Assembly: GCA_027694045.1 (NCBI GenBank) | Contig: JAQEWB010000004.1 | Location: 186,001-250,000 of the forward strand | Direction: 5' to 3' | Source of the DNA: Bacillaceae bacterium OF18-1A | Lineage (GTDB): Bacteria; Bacillota; Bacilli; Bacillales; Bacillaceae_G | Length of the DNA stretch: 64,000 nucleotides | Part shown: positions 33,260 to 42,902 of the stretch, piece by piece | Layout of the letters: each line of letters opens with the position of its first letter | How positions within the stretch are numbered: position 1 is the first letter of the stretch | Made by a program: the position numbers and the translations under genes | The notes under the pieces: model-generated | What the model saw: the letters and a program-made list of their open reading frames with translations, nothing else | What the model was told of the DNA's origin: nothing | The model's database searches: none

Positions 33260-34105
33260 ATGCTGAAGACACCTAGCAAATTAAAAAAGATGCTTATATT
33301 GCCATGTATGTGTTCTATTACGTTTTATTTAGGCTCTCAAATGATGACTTATACAGAAGCAGCTTTCGTTCATGAAACGAAAGTTCAGGCTACTGTTTCT
33401 ACAGCAATTATATTTCCAAAAACAGTGGATCAGTTAACAGAACAAGCTAAGCAACATAAACAAGTTATTTTGCATGAGTATGAAGAGATGAAAGCGAAAT
33501 TAACAGTCACTTCCACCCAAGAATTAGAGGTGGCGCTTGTCGTATGGAAGCAAGGACGTGAAAAGATAGCGGCTGAGAGAGAATTGTTACAACAAGTATA
33601 TACAACAATAGCAACCCCTTATAATCAAGTACAAGAAGAGTTAAAGGCGAATAAAAGTGAATCTACTAAGCAAATATTCTCGTATGTGAATGCTGGCTTT
33701 CATATAATTAAAGAGGACTGCAAGTATGTTGATAAAGAAGTTAGCTTACAGGAAATTGATAAACAAATTCAAGCTTTTGAGAAAGTATTAGTAGACGAAG
33801 CTACAAAAAAAGTGAACGAGGAACAAAAGAAATTAGAAGAAGCGAAACAATTAGAAGAGAATAAGAAACAAGAAGAGGCAAGAAAATTAGAAGAGAGTAA
33901 GAAGCAAGAAGAAGCGAAACAATTAGAAGAAAATAAGAAACAAGAAGAAGCGAAAAAGTTAGAAGAGAGTAAGAAACAAGAAGAAGTAAAAAAATTAGAA
34001 GAGAGTAAGAAACAAGAGGAAGTAAAAAAGCTAGAAGAAAGTAAAAAACAAAAAGAGGTACAAAAGCCAGAAGAGAATAAATACGATCAAAAAACAAATG
34101 GGTGA
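33260..34105 (+). CDS. secreted repeat protein of the biofilm-fibre locus (DUF4047-like)
   Basis: In B. cereus this position between tasA and calY holds a conserved gene (BC_1280 in ATCC 14579) needed for full biofilm formation. The 281-residue product has an N-terminal signal-like region (about 10-35, ending TEAAF, similar to SipW substrates), a helical middle domain (about 50-180) and an 80-residue Glu/Lys-rich repeat tail. The tail repeats a unit of about 12 residues, KKQEEAKKLEES, with small changes. A GAGAGATTAAG site precedes the ATG. The DUF4047 label is from memory of the family. Confidence 0.7.
   Translation: MLKTPSKLKKMLILPCMCSITFYLGSQMMTYTEAAFVHETKVQATVSTAIIFPKTVDQLTEQAKQHKQVILHEYEEMKAKLTVTSTQELEVALVVWKQGREKIAAERELLQQVYTTIATPYNQVQEELKANKSESTKQIFSYVNAGFHIIKEDCKYVDKEVSLQEIDKQIQAFEKVLVDEATKKVNEEQKKLEEAKQLEENKKQEEARKLEESKKQEEAKQLEENKKQEEAKKLEESKKQEEVKKLEESKKQEEVKKLEESKKQKEVQKPEENKYDQKTNG
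33828..34075 (+). repeat. 36-bp tandem repeats encoding a Glu/Lys-rich tail
   Basis: About seven imperfect copies of a 36-base unit (AAGAAACAAGAAGAAGC...) encode the 12-residue peptide repeats. Copy number is likely to vary between strains by slippage or recombination. Confidence 0.7.
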
Positions 34106-34282
34106 GAGTGAGTGTTACTACTCGCCTGTTTGTTTTCTATGTTCTATTATTAGTGTGCAGTAAGGATAGATAGGGGATCAAAAAAGATATTAAAATTTTA
34201 TTTCTCAAAATATTTCTGAAAAGTCAAAACATTATTGAGAAATAAAAATAATTGAAAATACATGTTGTATTTATATAGGTTT

Positions 34283-34298
34283 GTTCGTTATAATGAAC
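34283..34298 (+). promoter_or_regulatory. calY promoter with overlapping SinR operator
   Basis: GTTCGTTATAATGAAC is a palindrome that contains the -10 hexamer TATAAT (34289-34294). A TTGTAT at 34265-34270 could be the -35 with 18-base spacing. A third half-site AAGAACA lies at 34314-34320. Binding of SinR here would block RNA polymerase directly. Confidence 0.65.
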
Positions 34299-34416
34299 AT
34301 AAGGTTTTTAAAAAAGAACAAATATTAGCTTAGCTAATATAGTTTTAGTTACACCTCTTATATTTACATAAGAGATAGCAATGAAAAATATAAAAAACAG
34401 CTAGGGGGAATTGATT

Positions 34417-35007
34417 GTGAGTCTGAAAAAGAAATTAGGTATGGGAGTTGCATCAGCAGCATTGGGGTTATCTTTAATTGGTGGAGGAACATTCGCTTAC
34501 TTTAGCGATAAAGAAGTATCAAACAATACATTTGCAGCTGGGACGTTAGATCTTACATTAGACCCTAAAACGCTTGTAGATATTAAAGATTTAAAACCTG
34601 GGGATTCTGTTAAGAAAGAGTTCTTATTAAAGAACAGTGGTTCATTAGCAATTAAAGATGTTAAATTAGCAACAAAATATACTGTGAACGATGCAAAAGG
34701 TGATAATGCTGGTGAAGATTTTGGTGAGCACATTAAAGTAAAGTTCATTTGGAACTGGGATAAACAAAGTGAGCCTGTATATGAAACAACTTTAGCTGAA
34801 CTACAAAAGGTAGATCCGGATATTTTAGCTAAAGACATCTTTGCTCCTGAATGGGCTGAGAATGGTGGCTTAAAAGGTGGTTCAGAGGACTATCTATGGG
34901 TACAATTTGTATTCGAAGATAAAGGTGATCAAAATAAATTCCAAGGTGATTCATTGAATTTAGAGTGGACATTCAATGCTAACCAAGAAGCTGGCGAAGA
35001 AAAATAA
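34417..35007 (+). CDS. calY: camelysin CalY, cell-surface fibre protein/protease
   Basis: CalY is the second fibre subunit of B. cereus biofilms and was described as the casein-cleaving surface protein camelysin. The 196-residue product starts at GTG 34417, eight bases after the GGGGG ribosome binding site. The signal peptide (about 1-30) ends near FAYFSD, where SipW cuts. The mature part repeats the TasA pattern: NNTFAAGTLDLTLDP, LKPGDSVKKEFLLKNSG and a C-terminal EWTFNANQEAGEEK. A strong terminator follows. Its own promoter and SinR-like operator suggest separate control from sipW-tasA. Confidence 0.95.
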   Translation: MSLKKKLGMGVASAALGLSLIGGGTFAYFSDKEVSNNTFAAGTLDLTLDPKTLVDIKDLKPGDSVKKEFLLKNSGSLAIKDVKLATKYTVNDAKGDNAGEDFGEHIKVKFIWNWDKQSEPVYETTLAELQKVDPDILAKDIFAPEWAENGGLKGGSEDYLWVQFVFEDKGDQNKFQGDSLNLEWTFNANQEAGEEK

Positions 35008-35034
35008 TAAAAAAGCGGGGACTCCCCGCTTTTT
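35008..35034 (+). terminator. terminator after calY
   Basis: AAAAAGCGGGG-ACT-CCCCGCTTTTTT, a strong GC-rich hairpin with T run. Confidence 0.9.
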
Positions 35035-35082
35035 TATTATAAAGAAAAAGAAGTGCCGGCTTTAAGCACTCCTTTCTATGTA

Positions 35083-35406
35083 TTATTTTTGATTTTGCTT
35101 CCACTTTGTAAATTCAAGAAATTCACGAAATTGTTCTTTGGAGACACCGGAATTCATTGCGTCTTTAACGAGCTGTGCCCATTCGGAGTCTAAGTGATCT
35201 TCCTTTGCTGTTTCATCATGAAGTAAAGTATCAACTGGAATTTGTAGAACTGCTGCGATTTTTTCAAGAAACTGAATGGAAGGGTTTTTTTGTAAATTTC
35301 GTTCTATAGAGCTAATGTAAGATTTAGCAACACCCGCTTTTTCGGCAAGTTCAGTTAATGAAATACCTTTTTGTAAACGAAGGCGTTTTATACGTTCTCC
35401 AATCAT
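35083..35406 (-). CDS. sinR: SinR, biofilm master repressor
   Basis: SinR is a tetrameric XRE-type repressor of biofilm matrix genes. The 107-residue form starts at ATG 35406 (MIGERIKRLRLQKGISLTEL), seven bases after AAAGGTG; upstream in-frame residues are not needed. The DNA-binding domain is 1-65, with helix-turn-helix ISLTELAEKAGVAKSYISSIER. The C-terminal helices (about 74-107) mediate SinR-SinR and SinR-SinI contact. It follows sinI on the same strand, as in B. subtilis. Confidence 0.95.
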   Translation of the reverse strand: MIGERIKRLRLQKGISLTELAEKAGVAKSYISSIERNLQKNPSIQFLEKIAAVLQIPVDTLLHDETAKEDHLDSEWAQLVKDAMNSGVSKEQFREFLEFTKWKQNQK

Positions 35407-35465
35407 ATTTGCGCACCTTTCTATCAATATGTAGTCGTCTTATGATGTCATCATTATAACATAAA

Positions 35466-35481
35466 CTTCGTTAAAAAGAAC
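35466..35481 (-). promoter_or_regulatory. degenerate SinR-type palindrome between sinI and sinR
   Basis: On the minus strand GTTCTTTTTAACGAAG has the same layout as the operators at sipW and calY with one base of the last half-site changed. It lies about 60 bases before the sinR start, so SinR may control its own gene. Confidence 0.45.
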
Positions 35482-35485
35482 AAAG

Positions 35486-35620
35486 CTATTGAGCTTGACT
35501 TGATGGCTTCATACGTTGGAAAAAGTGTTCGATATCTTGTAGGGCAATACCCGCATCTAGCGCTTCAAGTATTAAATCAATCCATTCTTGATCCAGTGTG
35601 TCTGTCTTATCTTTGTACAA
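35486..35620 (-). CDS. sinI: SinI, anti-repressor of SinR
   Basis: A 44-residue protein, easily missed because it starts with TTG. GGGAGG lies eight bases before TTG 35620. The sequence KTDTLDQEWIDLILEALDAGIALQDIEHFFQRMK matches the B. subtilis SinI core LDQEWVELMVEAKEANISPEEIRKYL. It binds SinR as a heterodimer and so derepresses biofilm genes. Its stop at 35486-35488 is about 80 bases before the sinR start. SinI production normally depends on Spo0A-P; no Spo0A box was identified by eye. Confidence 0.92.
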   Translation of the reverse strand: MYKDKTDTLDQEWIDLILEALDAGIALQDIEHFFQRMKPSSQAQ

Positions 35621-35640
35621 GTGTAATTCCTCCCTAATTA

Positions 35641-35966
35641 TCGGACATAACTGCTGCTACAGAATAAATGATAGTGAAATCGAATTTTGTATTTTGTATA
35701 TCGAATTATCAAATATTGTGTAGATAAAACAAAGATAAAATCCCCATTAAATTCTCTCAATGGAAATAATTATAAATTGTTCGATAAAAAGTTTCAATAT
35801 TTTCAGAAAACATTGTTGAATTGTGATATATTCGTATACTAACTATGAAATTTTTACAAATGTGTTAAAAAAATTACATAATATGACTAAATATTGAAAA
35901 AATATTGAATTTTTAATAAAATTCAATTTGTAATACATATTATTTATTAGGGGAGGAAATAAAGGG
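35641..35966. other. divergent intergenic region between sinI and inhA1
   Basis: About 325 bases with no gene. A likely inhA1 promoter is TTGTTG...TATACT with 16-base spacing near 35814-35841. A single GTTCG half-site lies near 35779. The sinI promoter must be in here but was not pinned down. Confidence 0.45.
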
Positions 35967-38354
35967 ATGAAAAAGAAACCATTCAAAGTATTATCATCAA
36001 TTGCTTTGACAGCTGCATTAGGTCTTTCATTCGGAGCTGGGAGCCAGTCTGCATATGCTGAAACGCCTGGGAATAAGGCAGCTACGAGCCCAGTTGATGA
36101 CCACTTAATTCCAGAGGAGCGTTTAGCAAATGCGCTAAAAGAACGTGGGATAATTGATTCGTCAGCGTCAGAGACAGAAACAAAGAAAGCTGTCGAAAAG
36201 TACGTAGAGAACAAAAAGGGTGAAAACCCTGGGAAAGAAGCAACAAATGGGGATCAACTGACGAAAGATGCATCTGACTTTTTGAAGAAAGTGAAAGATG
36301 CGAAAGCAGACAAGAAAGAAAAACTAGATCAACCTGCAACAGGGACACCTGCAGCGACAGGACCAGTTAAAGGCGGTCTAAATGGTAAAGTACCAACTTC
36401 TCCAGCAAAACAAAAAGCATATAACGGCGATGTTCGTAAAGATAAGGTACTTGTGTTACTTGTAGAGTACGCTGACTTTAAACATAACAACATCGATAAA
36501 GAACCTGGTTATATGTATTCGGAAGACTTTAACCAAGAACACTATGAAAAAATGTTATTCGGTGATGAGCCATTCACGCTAGATGATGGAAGCAAAATCG
36601 AAACGTTTAAACAATATTACGAAGAGCAATCCGGTGGTAGTTACACAGTGGACGGAACAGTTACGAAATGGTTAACAGTTCCTGGTAAAGCTGCTGATTA
36701 CGGTGCAGATGCTGCTACAGGTCATGATAATAAAGGACCAAAAGGACCACGTGATCTAGTAAAAGATGCATTAAAAGCAGCTGTAGATAGCGGTCTTGAT
36801 TTATCACAGTTTGATCAGTTCGATCAATATGATGTAAATGGTGATGGAAATCAAAATCAACCGGACGGCTTAATCGATCACTTAATGATTATTCATGCAG
36901 GTGTTGGACAAGAAGCTGGCGGTGGTAAATTAGGCGATGATGCAATTTGGTCACATCGCTGGACAGTTGGACCAAAGCCATTTGCAATTGAAGGCACACA
37001 AGCAAAAGTTCCATATTGGGGCGGAAAGATGGCTGCATTTGACTACACAATTGAACCAGAAGATGGCGCGGTTGGTGTATTCGCACATGAATATGGCCAC
37101 GATTTAGGTCTTCCAGATGAGTATGATACACAGTATAGCGGTCAGGGTGAACCGGTTGAAGCTTGGTCTATTATGAGTGGCGGAAGCTGGGCTGGTAAAA
37201 TTGCAGGAACAACGCCAACGAGCTTATCACCACAAAATAAGGAATTCTTCCAAAAAACAATTGGTGGTAACTGGGCAAATATCGTAGAAGTAGATTACGA
37301 GAAATTAAATAAAGGTATCGGTCTAGCAACATACTTAGATCAAAGTGTGACGAAATCTAACCGACCAGGTATGATTCGCGTTAACTTACCGGATAAAGAT
37401 GTAAAAACAATTGCACCAGCATTCGGTAAACAGTATTACTACAGCACAAAAGGTGACGATCTTCATACGAAGTTGGAAACACCGCTGTTCGATTTAACGA
37501 ATGCAACAACTGCAAAATTCGATTTCAAATCATTATATGAAATTGAAGCAGAGTACGATTTCCTTGAAGTACACGCTGTAACAGAAGACGGTCAACAAAC
37601 GTTACTTGAAAGAATTGGTGAGAAAGCAAATAGTGGAACTGCAGCTACGACAAATGGAAAATGGATTGACAAATCATATGATTTAAGTCAGTTCAAAGGT
37701 AAGAAAGTAAAATTAACATTTGATTACATTACTGATGGTGGTTTAGCATTAAACGGATTCGCTCTTGATAATGCATCATTAACAGTAGATGGTAAAGTTG
37801 CATTCTCTGATGATGCAGAAGGTACACCACAATTCAAATTAGATGGTTTCACTGTTTCTAACGGAACAGAGAAGAAAAAACATAACTATTATGTAGAGTG
37901 GAGAAACTATGCTGGTTCAGATAACGCATTAAAATTTGCTCGCGGTCCAGAATATAACACTGGTATGGTTGTATGGTATGCGGATTCAGAGTACACAGAT
38001 AACTGGGTTGGCGTACATCCAGGACATGGTTTCCTTGGTGTAGTTGATTCTCACCCAGAAGCAATTGTAGGAACTTTAAATGGTAAACCGACAGTTAAGA
38101 GCAGTACACGATTCCAAATCGCTGATGCGGCGTTCTCATTCGACAAAACACCAGCTTGGAAAGTTGTATCTCCAACGCGTGGAACGTTTACGTATAATGG
38201 TTTAGCGGGTGTGCCGAAGTTTGATGATTCTAAAGCGTATATTAATCAGCAGATTCCAGATGCAGGACGTATTTTACCGAAGCTTGGTCTGAAGTTTGAA
38301 GTAGTAGGACAAGCTGATGACAATTCTGCAGGTGCTGTTCGTTTATATCGTTAA
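35967..38354 (+). CDS. inhA1: immune inhibitor A metalloprotease (InhA1)
   Basis: A secreted zinc metalloprotease of the M6 family that cleaves host antibacterial peptides and matrix proteins and is also found on the exosporium. The 795-residue product has a signal peptide (about 1-30, ending SAYAE), a propeptide (about 31-120), and a catalytic domain with [13 protein letters not shown] (H374, E375, H378). The C-terminal part (about 480-795) has beta-sandwich MAM-like modules. GGGGAGGAAA precedes the ATG. Its position beside sinR distinguishes it from other InhA paralogues. Local codon use is like the core genes. Confidence 0.95.
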   Translation: MKKKPFKVLSSIALTAALGLSFGAGSQSAYAETPGNKAATSPVDDHLIPEERLANALKERGIIDSSASETETKKAVEKYVENKKGENPGKEATNGDQLTKDASDFLKKVKDAKADKKEKLDQPATGTPAATGPVKGGLNGKVPTSPAKQKAYNGDVRKDKVLVLLVEYADFKHNNIDKEPGYMYSEDFNQEHYEKMLFGDEPFTLDDGSKIETFKQYYEEQSGGSYTVDGTVTKWLTVPGKAADYGADAATGHDNKGPKGPRDLVKDALKAAVDSGLDLSQFDQFDQYDVNGDGNQNQPDGLIDHLMIIHAGVGQEAGGGKLGDDAIWSHRWTVGPKPFAIEGTQAKVPYWGGKMAAFDYTIEPEDGAVGVFAHEYGHDLGLPDEYDTQYSGQGEPVEAWSIMSGGSWAGKIAGTTPTSLSPQNKEFFQKTIGGNWANIVEVDYEKLNKGIGLATYLDQSVTKSNRPGMIRVNLPDKDVKTIAPAFGKQYYYSTKGDDLHTKLETPLFDLTNATTAKFDFKSLYEIEAEYDFLEVHAVTEDGQQTLLERIGEKANSGTAATTNGKWIDKSYDLSQFKGKKVKLTFDYITDGGLALNGFALDNASLTVDGKVAFSDDAEGTPQFKLDGFTVSNGTEKKKHNYYVEWRNYAGSDNALKFARGPEYNTGMVVWYADSEYTDNWVGVHPGHGFLGVVDSHPEAIVGTLNGKPTVKSSTRFQIADAAFSFDKTPAWKVVSPTRGTFTYNGLAGVPKFDDSKAYINQQIPDAGRILPKLGLKFEVVGQADDNSAGAVRLYR

Positions 38355-38360
38355 TAAAGC

Positions 38361-38397
38361 AAAACTACCGAGAGAATTTCTTTCGGTAGTTTTTTTG
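38361..38397 (+). terminator. terminator after inhA1
   Basis: AAAACTACCG pairs with CGGTAGTTTT around a 13-base loop, followed by T residues. Confidence 0.85.
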
Positions 38398-38485
38398 TGA
38401 GCAATGAATTTTATATAAAAGAAAAAATTATATATAATGTAACTTTACGAATAACAAAGTTTTATATAAATAATGAAAGAATTGG

Positions 38486-38612
38486 ATAAAGTGAAACGTT
38501 AATCAGCGTGGGATCTTACTTTGATTAACGTTAACGCCAATCGGGCTTTTATGGCTCTAACTTCTTTGGATTTTGAAGGGAGAATCTTACTGCTCGAAAA
38601 TAGTGGGAGAAG
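38486..38612 (-). repeat. divergent bcr1-like repeat
   Basis: The plus strand begins ATAAAGTGAAACGTTAATCAG, matching the complement of the bcr1 3' end, and continues with CCAATCGGGC, then AACTTC and GGGAG...TTACTGC in the same order as the complement of bcr1. It ends near GTGGGAGAA, against GCGGGATAAA in bcr1. Large parts are changed, so it is a decayed copy on the minus strand, of about 127 bases. An 11-bp stem (AACGTTAATCA/TGATTAACGTT) remains. It forms the 5' leader of the next gene. Confidence 0.6.
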
Positions 38613-38620
38613 GTGAATGG

Positions 38621-39988
38621 ATGAGTGTTTCTTCTATTGTAAATAAGCAAAAGGAATATTTTTATAAAGGTCATACGAGAAGCATAGAAGCAAGAAAAAT
38701 TAATTTGAAGAAGCTTTATGATGGAATTCAGCGTTATGAAGATGAGATATTTCAAGCATTGAAATTAGATTTAAATAAGTCAGTTCACGAATCGTTTACA
38801 ACGGAAATTGGGTATGTATTAAAAGAAATTTCTTTTCAATTGAAACATATTTCAAGGTGGAGTAACCCGAAGCGTGTTCGAACGGCACTTACCCATTTTG
38901 GATCGAAGGGGAAAGTAGTACCAGAACCGTATGGTGTGACGCTTATTATTGCGCCGTGGAACTATCCATTTCAATTAGCGATTGCACCGCTTGTAGGAGC
39001 TCTAGCAGCTGGCAATACAGTTGTTTTAAAGCCGTCAGAGTTAACACCAAGCGTTTCAAAGGTGTTGGCAAGAATGTTAGATGAATTATTTCCAGAAGAG
39101 CTCGTAGCAGTAATAGAAGGTGGCGTTGAAGAGAGCACAACTTTGCTGAGGGAACCATTTGATTATATTTTCTTTACAGGTAGTGTTGGTGTTGGGAAAA
39201 TTGTAATGGAGGCAGCCGCGAAACAGTTGACGCCGCTTACGTTAGAACTTGGCGGAAAAAGCCCGTGTATTGTACATAAAGATGCAAAAATAGATGTAAC
39301 AGCAAGAAGAATTGTTTGGGGGAAGTTTTTAAATGCAGGACAGACGTGTGTAGCGCCTGATTATATGTATGTGCATTCTTCTGTGAAAGAACAGTTAATC
39401 GAGGCATTACGACATGAAATCGCAGAGCAATACGGAAAAGATGCTTTGCAAAATGACAATTATGTGCGAATTGTGAGTGAGCGTCATTTTGAACGTTTAT
39501 GTACATTTTTAAAAGATGGTAAAACTGTAATTGGCGGGAATTATAAAAAAGAAACGTTACATATTGAACCAACAGTGTTAACGAATGTTACATGGCAAGA
39601 TGCTGTTATGGAAGATGAAATTTTCGGACCGATATTACCAATTATAGAGTATGACAAAATAGAAGACGTAATTAGAATGATTCAGCAGCATCCGAAGCCA
39701 TTAGCGTTATATGTATTTTCTGAAGACAAAGAAGTACAAAAGAAAGTGACGAGTAATATTTCATATGGTGGAGGATGTATTAATGATGTTGTCTATCATC
39801 TTGCTACACCATATTTGCCTTTTGGTGGTGTTGGAAGCAGTGGATTAGGGGGTTATCACGGGGAAGAAAGTTTTCGGACTTTTTCACATTATAAAAGCAT
39901 TTTAGCCCAATCTACGGCATTCGATATGAAAATTCGTTACTCTTCTACAAAAAGTGCTTTAAAATTCATACGAAAGTTGTTAAAATGA
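38621..39988 (+). CDS. aldehyde dehydrogenase (YwdH-type)
   Basis: It oxidises aldehydes to acids with NAD(P). This 455-residue protein has the class 3-like ALDH layout: IIAPWNYPFQLAIAPLVGALAAGN (the NAD pocket), FFTGSVGVGK, the glutamate motif TLELGGKSPCIV and the catalytic cysteine in NAGQTCVAPDY. The C-terminal GGGCINDV...LPFGGVGSSG segment is conserved. ATG 38621 follows AGAAGGTG by about five bases; this site overlaps the end of a bcr1-like repeat. The C-terminal hydrophobic tail may bring it to membranes, as in fatty-aldehyde enzymes. Confidence 0.93.
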   Translation: MSVSSIVNKQKEYFYKGHTRSIEARKINLKKLYDGIQRYEDEIFQALKLDLNKSVHESFTTEIGYVLKEISFQLKHISRWSNPKRVRTALTHFGSKGKVVPEPYGVTLIIAPWNYPFQLAIAPLVGALAAGNTVVLKPSELTPSVSKVLARMLDELFPEELVAVIEGGVEESTTLLREPFDYIFFTGSVGVGKIVMEAAAKQLTPLTLELGGKSPCIVHKDAKIDVTARRIVWGKFLNAGQTCVAPDYMYVHSSVKEQLIEALRHEIAEQYGKDALQNDNYVRIVSERHFERLCTFLKDGKTVIGGNYKKETLHIEPTVLTNVTWQDAVMEDEIFGPILPIIEYDKIEDVIRMIQQHPKPLALYVFSEDKEVQKKVTSNISYGGGCINDVVYHLATPYLPFGGVGSSGLGGYHGEESFRTFSHYKSILAQSTAFDMKIRYSSTKSALKFIRKLLK

Positions 39989-40025
39989 TGATGGTGTTTA
40001 TCAGTAGGCGTAGCCGTATGATAAT

Positions 40026-40052
40026 AACCCCTTCGCAATGGAAGGGGTTTTT
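40026..40052 (+). terminator. Rho-independent terminator
   Basis: AACCCCTTC pairs with GAAGGGGTT and is followed by a T run. Confidence 0.9.
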
Positions 40053-40228
40053 CTGTTCGACATTATGTATCATGCGAAAATGAATCAAACATACTACATA
40101 AAGAATAGAAGTGAACGCTTGCTAAATAACCATTTTTGTTTGGATCGAAACAAAAAATAGTCTATAGAACATAAAAATATTTATTCATGAATATAAAAAT
40201 TAAAATTTGAGGTAGATAGGACGGGAAA

Positions 40229-41212
40229 ATGAAAAAGATTATTAAAGTTGAAGCAGTAGAAAAACATTTTGGGAATCAAGTGATTATCCCACCTCTTTCT
40301 TTAGACATTAAAGAAGGAGAATTTTTAACGATTTTAGGACCGAGTGGTTGCGGGAAAACGACTCTACTTCGTATGATCGCAGGATTTGAAACGCCGACTA
40401 AAGGGAATCTTTTATTAGATGATGAAAAGATTAACGATTTGCCACCATATAAGCGCCATATGAACCTAGTGTTCCAACATTATGCGCTATTCCCGCATAT
40501 GAATGTGGAGAAAAACATTTGTTTCGGTATGAAAATGCAAAAGGTACCAGCAGCAGAACAGAAAGAACGTGCTGAAGAGGCGATGCGTTTAACGCAATTA
40601 CTTGAGTTCCGTAATCGTAAACCTGCAAAGCTTTCTGGTGGACAGCAACAGCGTGTAGCAATTGCGAGAGCGATTGTAAACAATCCACGCGTATTACTAT
40701 TAGATGAACCACTTGGAGCACTTGACTTTAAGTTACGAAAAGATTTGCAACGTGAATTGAAAAACTTACAACGTAATTTAGGAATTACGTTTATATATGT
40801 AACGCACGATCAAGAAGAAGCAATGAGCATGAGTGATCGTATTGTTGTTATGAATAAAGGACACATTGAACAAATCGGAACGCCAAAAGAAATTTACAAT
40901 CAGCCGAAAACGTTGTTCGTTGCGACATTTATCGGTGAAAATAATATTGTGAAAAACGGGGAAAACTACGTAGCAATTCGCCCTGAAAATGTAAAGGTTC
41001 GTTCTGTTGAAGAGCCAGTTTTAAAAGAATACCATCTTGGACATATTGAAGACATTGAGTTTGTTGGAAATATGGAAAAGCTTTATGTACGTGATGAGAA
41101 AACAGCAGAATTATTGATGGCGTATCAAACTGCTGAAGAAGCAGCACAGTGGAACATTGGAGATAATGTATATGTAGGCTGGGAGCAAGAGGACGAGGTG
41201 ACCTTAAATTGA
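40229..41212 (+). CDS. potA: spermidine/putrescine ABC transporter ATP-binding protein
   Basis: PotA powers polyamine uptake. The 327-residue protein has Walker [10 protein letters not shown] (37-45), Q-loop, signature [14 protein letters not shown], Walker B LLLDEP and the switch histidine in [11 protein letters not shown]-terminal TOBE-like domain (about 245-325) follows. It is the first gene of potABCD; its stop overlaps the potB start by four bases, so the two are translationally coupled. No operator is evident in the 175 bases upstream. Confidence 0.95.
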   Translation: MKKIIKVEAVEKHFGNQVIIPPLSLDIKEGEFLTILGPSGCGKTTLLRMIAGFETPTKGNLLLDDEKINDLPPYKRHMNLVFQHYALFPHMNVEKNICFGMKMQKVPAAEQKERAEEAMRLTQLLEFRNRKPAKLSGGQQQRVAIARAIVNNPRVLLLDEPLGALDFKLRKDLQRELKNLQRNLGITFIYVTHDQEEAMSMSDRIVVMNKGHIEQIGTPKEIYNQPKTLFVATFIGENNIVKNGENYVAIRPENVKVRSVEEPVLKEYHLGHIEDIEFVGNMEKLYVRDEKTAELLMAYQTAEEAAQWNIGDNVYVGWEQEDEVTLN

Positions 41213-42057
41213 AAAAAGGGAAATTACTCGCACTACCTACAGTCGTATGGCTGTTACTCTTCTTCCTAATTCCACTTCTGTTCGTACTCGCATTTGCTTT
41301 CATGCAGCGCGGAGCATACGGAACGGTGGAAATGAAATTTACGTTAGATAATATAGCTCGTGTGTTTGATCCGTTGTATATGGGAACGTTATGGGAGACT
41401 GTTAAGATTGCAGTTATTACAACGGTAATCTGTTTAGTAATCGGTTATCCATTCGCGTATACAATTACAATTGTGGATCGTAAATACCGTTCTATTCTTT
41501 TATTATTAGCAACGATCCCGTTTTGGATTAACTTCCTTGTTCGTTCATACGCATGGATTGTTATTTTACGTTCACAAGGTCTTGTGAATACGTTGTTATT
41601 AAAGTTAGGTATTATTAGTGAACCGTTAAATTTACTATATAATACACCTTCTGTAATACTTGGAATGGTATATTCTTTATTACCATTTATGATTTTACCA
41701 GTGTATGCAGCAATTGAGCAGTTGGACAAACGTAAGCTAGAAGCAGCTTATGATTTAGGGGCAACACCAGCAAAGGCATTTTGGAATGTAACAGTGCCGA
41801 TGACGATGTCAGGGATTGCTACTGGTTCTATTTTAGTATTTGTTTCTTCTATCGGAATGTTTGTTGTATCAGACGTTATGGGTGGATCGAAAGTAGCACT
41901 AATCGGAAACGTAATTCAAAATCAATTCTTAGGAGCGCGTGACTGGCCATTTGGATCTGCGTTATCTATGATTGTTGTTCTATTCTCTGTTCTGTTAATT
42001 TACTTATATTATCGTGCGACGAAAGTATATAAATACGATGGAAACGGAGGGGAATAG
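41209..42057 (+). CDS. potB: spermidine/putrescine ABC transporter permease PotB
   Basis: A 282-residue inner membrane permease with about six helices and the coupling loop [21 protein letters not shown] (EAA motif, near 178-198). It starts at TTG 41209, overlapping potA, with GAGGTG eight bases upstream inside potA. It forms the channel with PotC. Confidence 0.94.
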   Translation: MKKGKLLALPTVVWLLLFFLIPLLFVLAFAFMQRGAYGTVEMKFTLDNIARVFDPLYMGTLWETVKIAVITTVICLVIGYPFAYTITIVDRKYRSILLLLATIPFWINFLVRSYAWIVILRSQGLVNTLLLKLGIISEPLNLLYNTPSVILGMVYSLLPFMILPVYAAIEQLDKRKLEAAYDLGATPAKAFWNVTVPMTMSGIATGSILVFVSSIGMFVVSDVMGGSKVALIGNVIQNQFLGARDWPFGSALSMIVVLFSVLLIYLYYRATKVYKYDGNGGE

Positions 42058-42063
42058 GCAAAA

Positions 42064-42864
42064 ATGAAGAAGTTTCTAGTTTCTTATTCTTGGTTAATTT
42101 TATTGTTCTTGTATTTTCCAATGATGGTTTTAATGGTATATTCCTTCAATGATTCTCGCATTAATGCGGAGTGGGAAGGATTTACATTACATTGGTATAC
42201 AGATTTATTCCAAAAACAAGATGTGATTGATGCGTTTGTAAATAGTATGACGATTGCAGTTATAACGACAATCGTAACAACGGTGCTTGGTGTATTTTTT
42301 GCGATAGCCTTACATCGTTATAAATATCGTTTTGAAGGTGCAATTAATGGTCTTGTATATTTACCAATTTTAATTCCTGATATTTTAATGGGATTATCTT
42401 TACTTATTTTATTTAGTCAATTAGGTATGGAACTTGGACAAACAACAATTATTATTGCACATATTACATTTAGTATTTCGTTTGTGGTTGTTATTTTAGC
42501 GGCACGCCTCTCTGGTATGGGACGTGATTTAGAAGAGGCTGCAAATGACTTAGGAGCAACGCCATGGCAAACGTTTCGTTATGTAACGTTCCCAGCAATT
42601 GCACCGGGGGTTATTTCAGCTGCATTATTAACATTCACATTATCAATTGATGATTTCGTAATTAGTTTCTTCGTATCAGGACCAGGATCAACAACATTGC
42701 CATTATACATTTACAGTATGGTTAAGCGCGGAGTATCACCTGAAATTAATGCTCTTTCTACAATTTTAATTGTTGTAATCGTAGGATTAATGGTTCTATC
42801 TGAAATCTTCCGTAACAAAGGTGCAGATGGTGAAGAAAACTCTGGAGGACACCTTCCTTTATAA
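42064..42864 (+). CDS. potC: spermidine/putrescine ABC transporter permease PotC
   Basis: A 266-residue permease with about six helices and the EAA loop EEAANDLGATPWQTFRYVTFP (near 158-178). It starts six bases after potB and pairs with it. The tail GADGEENSGGHLPL is polar and cytoplasmic. Confidence 0.94.
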   Translation: MKKFLVSYSWLILLFLYFPMMVLMVYSFNDSRINAEWEGFTLHWYTDLFQKQDVIDAFVNSMTIAVITTIVTTVLGVFFAIALHRYKYRFEGAINGLVYLPILIPDILMGLSLLILFSQLGMELGQTTIIIAHITFSISFVVVILAARLSGMGRDLEEAANDLGATPWQTFRYVTFPAIAPGVISAALLTFTLSIDDFVISFFVSGPGSTTLPLYIYSMVKRGVSPEINALSTILIVVIVGLMVLSEIFRNKGADGEENSGGHLPL

Positions 42865-42902
42865 TACGAATGATATAGAAAGTACGAGGAGGTAATAAAC
42901 TG

